Source: JAJDIA01 sp031555505
GTDB lineage: Bacteria > Bacteroidota > Bacteroidia > Bacteroidales > Tannerellaceae
Length of the DNA stretch: 64,000 nt
Direction: 5' to 3'
Assembly: GCA_031555505.1 (NCBI GenBank)
Contig: JAVBUH010000004.1
Location: forward strand, 1 to 64,000
In this document: one piece after another, positions 62,784 through 64,000 of the stretch
How the letters are laid out: the number at the start of each line of letters is the position of its first letter
Position numbering within the stretch: position 1 is the stretch's first letter
Notes under the pieces: model-generated
What the model was told of the DNA's origin: nothing
What the model saw: only the letters and a program-made list of their open reading frames with translations
Databases searched by the model: none
Made by a program: the position numbers and the translations under genes

Positions 62784-63662
62784 ATGGCTGATATCAAAAA
62801 GATCCATACATATTCTTTTTTTAATTCCCGGCTTACGTCTATTATAAGTATCTCATTGGTGCTCTTCTTGTTAGGGTTGATTTTACTGATGGGTATGATG
62901 GGGAATAAATTGGCGGTATATGTAAAGGAGAATATTACTTTTTCCATTTTGTTGAAAGATAATCAGAAGGAGGCAGATATTGAACGGATGCAGAAGAACC
63001 TGGCGGAGCTTCCTTTTATCAAGTCGGCCGATTATATTTCGAAAGAGCAGGCGGCAAAGGAGTTGGAAGAAGAACTGGGTGAAGACCCGGAAACATTTCT
63101 TGGCTTTAATCCCCTTCAGGCATCTATCGAGGTGAAGTTGCGTTCGGAATACGCCAATCCGGACAGCTTGCAACATATAGAGAAAAAGATCAAATCATAT
63201 ACTTCCGTATCCGATTTGCTGTATCGCAAGGATATGATGGAGATGGTGCATTCGAATATCACACGGGTGGGCCTGATCCTGCTGGTGCTGGCTGCTATCC
63301 TGACTGTGATCTCCTTTGTGCTGATCGGCAACACGATCCGGTTGTTGATCTACTCCAAACGTTTCCTCATCCATACGATGAAACTGGTAGGGGCTACACC
63401 TGGATTTATCCGCGGTCCGTTTATAGGGTATAATGTGGTGAGCGGGATCATATCGGCCTTGCTGGCGATCGGGATGCTAATGGGCGCCTTGTATTACCTG
63501 CAAAACGAATTGAAGGGATTTATCCAGTTAATCGACTTGCCCACATTGGCGGTGGTCTGTGTGTTGGTGTTGGTGATGGGAATGCTGTTGGCAGTGGTCG
63601 CTACGGTGTTGGCAGTAAACCGTTACCTCCGGATGGAAGGTGACCAGTTGTATTATATGTAA
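62784..63662 (+). CDS. ftsX: Cell-division protein FtsX (permease)
   Basis: 292 residues. One N-terminal TM (SIISISLVLFLLGLILLMGMMGNK), a periplasmic domain (about 55-155, with LPFIKSADYISKEQAAKELEEELGED in parts), then three TMs near 165-190, 215-240 and 262-285. This is canonical FtsX topology. With the ATPase FtsE, it controls murein hydrolases at the septum. ftsE is not adjacent, as often in Bacteroidetes. The following genes (DUF3098, uppP) are 28 bases downstream and overlapping, which suggests one envelope-biogenesis operon. Confidence 0.93.
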   Translation: MADIKKIHTYSFFNSRLTSIISISLVLFLLGLILLMGMMGNKLAVYVKENITFSILLKDNQKEADIERMQKNLAELPFIKSADYISKEQAAKELEEELGEDPETFLGFNPLQASIEVKLRSEYANPDSLQHIEKKIKSYTSVSDLLYRKDMMEMVHSNITRVGLILLVLAAILTVISFVLIGNTIRLLIYSKRFLIHTMKLVGATPGFIRGPFIGYNVVSGIISALLAIGMLMGALYYLQNELKGFIQLIDLPTLAVVCVLVLVMGMLLAVVATVLAVNRYLRMEGDQLYYM

Positions 63663-63690
63663 CAGATATTGAATAGAAAAAAATAAAAGC

Positions 63691-63933
63691 ATGGCTAAAC
63701 AGGATTTTGCATTCGGGAAGACAAACTATCTGTGGATCATTGCAGCAGTGGTAGTGATTATCCTCGGTTTTGTGTTGATGAGTGGAGGAGGGTCTACAGA
63801 CGGTGTGTCTTTTAACCCTGAGATTTTTAGTGTCCGCCGTATCGTGGTAGCACCGATTGTTACAGTGATCGGTTTTGGATTGATGATTGTAGGTGTCCTG
63901 AAGAACAGTAAAGATAAGAAAGACGGTGAATGA
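63691..63933 (+). CDS. DUF3098 family small membrane protein
   Basis: 80 residues with two TM segments (NYLWIIAAVVVIILGFVLMSGG near residue 11 and VAPIVTVIGFGLMIVGVLKNSK near 52) and a conserved-looking linker with FNPEIFSVRRIV. The family is restricted to Bacteroidetes and generally lies between ftsX and uppP, as here. Function unknown; the position argues for a role in the inner membrane during envelope growth (inference). Its stop overlaps the ATG of uppP. Confidence 0.92.
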   Translation: MAKQDFAFGKTNYLWIIAAVVVIILGFVLMSGGGSTDGVSFNPEIFSVRRIVVAPIVTVIGFGLMIVGVLKNSKDKKDGE

Positions 63934-64000
63934 GTACGCTGGAAGTTATTATTGTAGCCATTGTAGAGGGACTCACTGAATTTTTGCCTGTTTCTTCGAC
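63930..64000 (+). CDS. uppP: Undecaprenyl-diphosphatase, 5' part only (runs off the right edge)
   Basis: The first 23 codons are in the window (ATGA overlap with the DUF3098 gene). The product begins MSTLEVIIVAIVEGLTEFLP followed by VSS, the signature of BacA/UppP (EGxTEFLPVSSTGH), including the catalytic Glu pair region. The enzyme recycles the lipid carrier of peptidoglycan synthesis. The rest lies beyond base 64,000. Confidence 0.93.
   Translation, partial: MSTLEVIIVAIVEGLTEFLPVSS

Overview
The window looks like a chromosomal segment of a Bacteroidales bacterium, most likely Tannerellaceae or Parabacteroides-like. The evidence is a SusC/SusD pair with a hybrid two-component regulator, Bacteroidetes-only families (NVEALA peptide, six-bladed propeller lipoprotein, DUF5686, DUF5916, DUF3098), and repeated matches to the Bacteroidetes promoter -7 element TAnnTTTG. 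Base composition is near even by eye. The genus is an inference. No rRNA, tRNA, insertion sequence, prophage or CRISPR array was seen.

Layout. 1-265: gene-free, with hairpins and a 33-bp-period repeat array. 266-14,269: mostly housekeeping (radA, FAD oxidoreductase, YitT, PLP aminotransferase, FtsX/LolC-type permease, metF, ilvE), plus a lipoprotein/outer-membrane-barrel pair, a small exported protein and an AAA ATPase with degenerate catalytic motifs. 14,318-17,860: pyruvate:ferredoxin oxidoreductase. 17,943-35,274: accessory region. It holds a large hybrid two-component regulator that seems to have lost both phosphoacceptor residues, a divergent susC-susD pair, about 960 bp of repeat-rich gene-free DNA with a scrap of a second regulator, a two-domain phosphoesterase, two serine hydrolases (one fused to a YdjC-type deacetylase), and an NVEALA peptide followed by a propeller lipoprotein. 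35,370-41,006: ftsK, a LolA-like protein, trxB and a GH10-like lipase/hydrolase-type surface protein. 41,219-46,249: a complete xylose operon (Nudix-type regulator, xylB, xylA, symporter). 46,386-58,144: DUF5916 barrel, PspC, uvrB, DUF1460 amidase-like, DUF5686, Crp/Fnr regulator, PAP2 phosphatase, cysS, thioesterase. 58,145-58,930: a large palindromic intergenic repeat with 22-bp internal periodicity. 58,932-64,000: CoA transferase, small coiled-coil membrane protein, miaB, ftsX, DUF3098 and the first 71 bases of uppP.

How the genes work together. The susCD region resembles a polysaccharide-utilisation locus, but it has no glycoside hydrolase or polysaccharide lyase. Its secreted enzymes are a phosphodiesterase-plus-phosphomonoesterase fusion, a carbohydrate-deacetylase-plus-serine-hydrolase fusion and a stand-alone serine hydrolase. 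This suggests uptake of a phosphorylated and acylated or acetylated molecule rather than a plain glycan (inference). PFOR, succinate/acetate CoA transferase and the xylose operon fit an anaerobic saccharolytic fermenter.

The two most unusual signals are the regulator at 17,943-21,932 (His to Asn at the kinase H-box, Asp to Glu at the receiver phosphosite, N- and G1-boxes decayed) and a class of intergenic repeat arrays. The arrays use different words at each locus, but all have periods near multiples of 11 bp and dyad symmetry.
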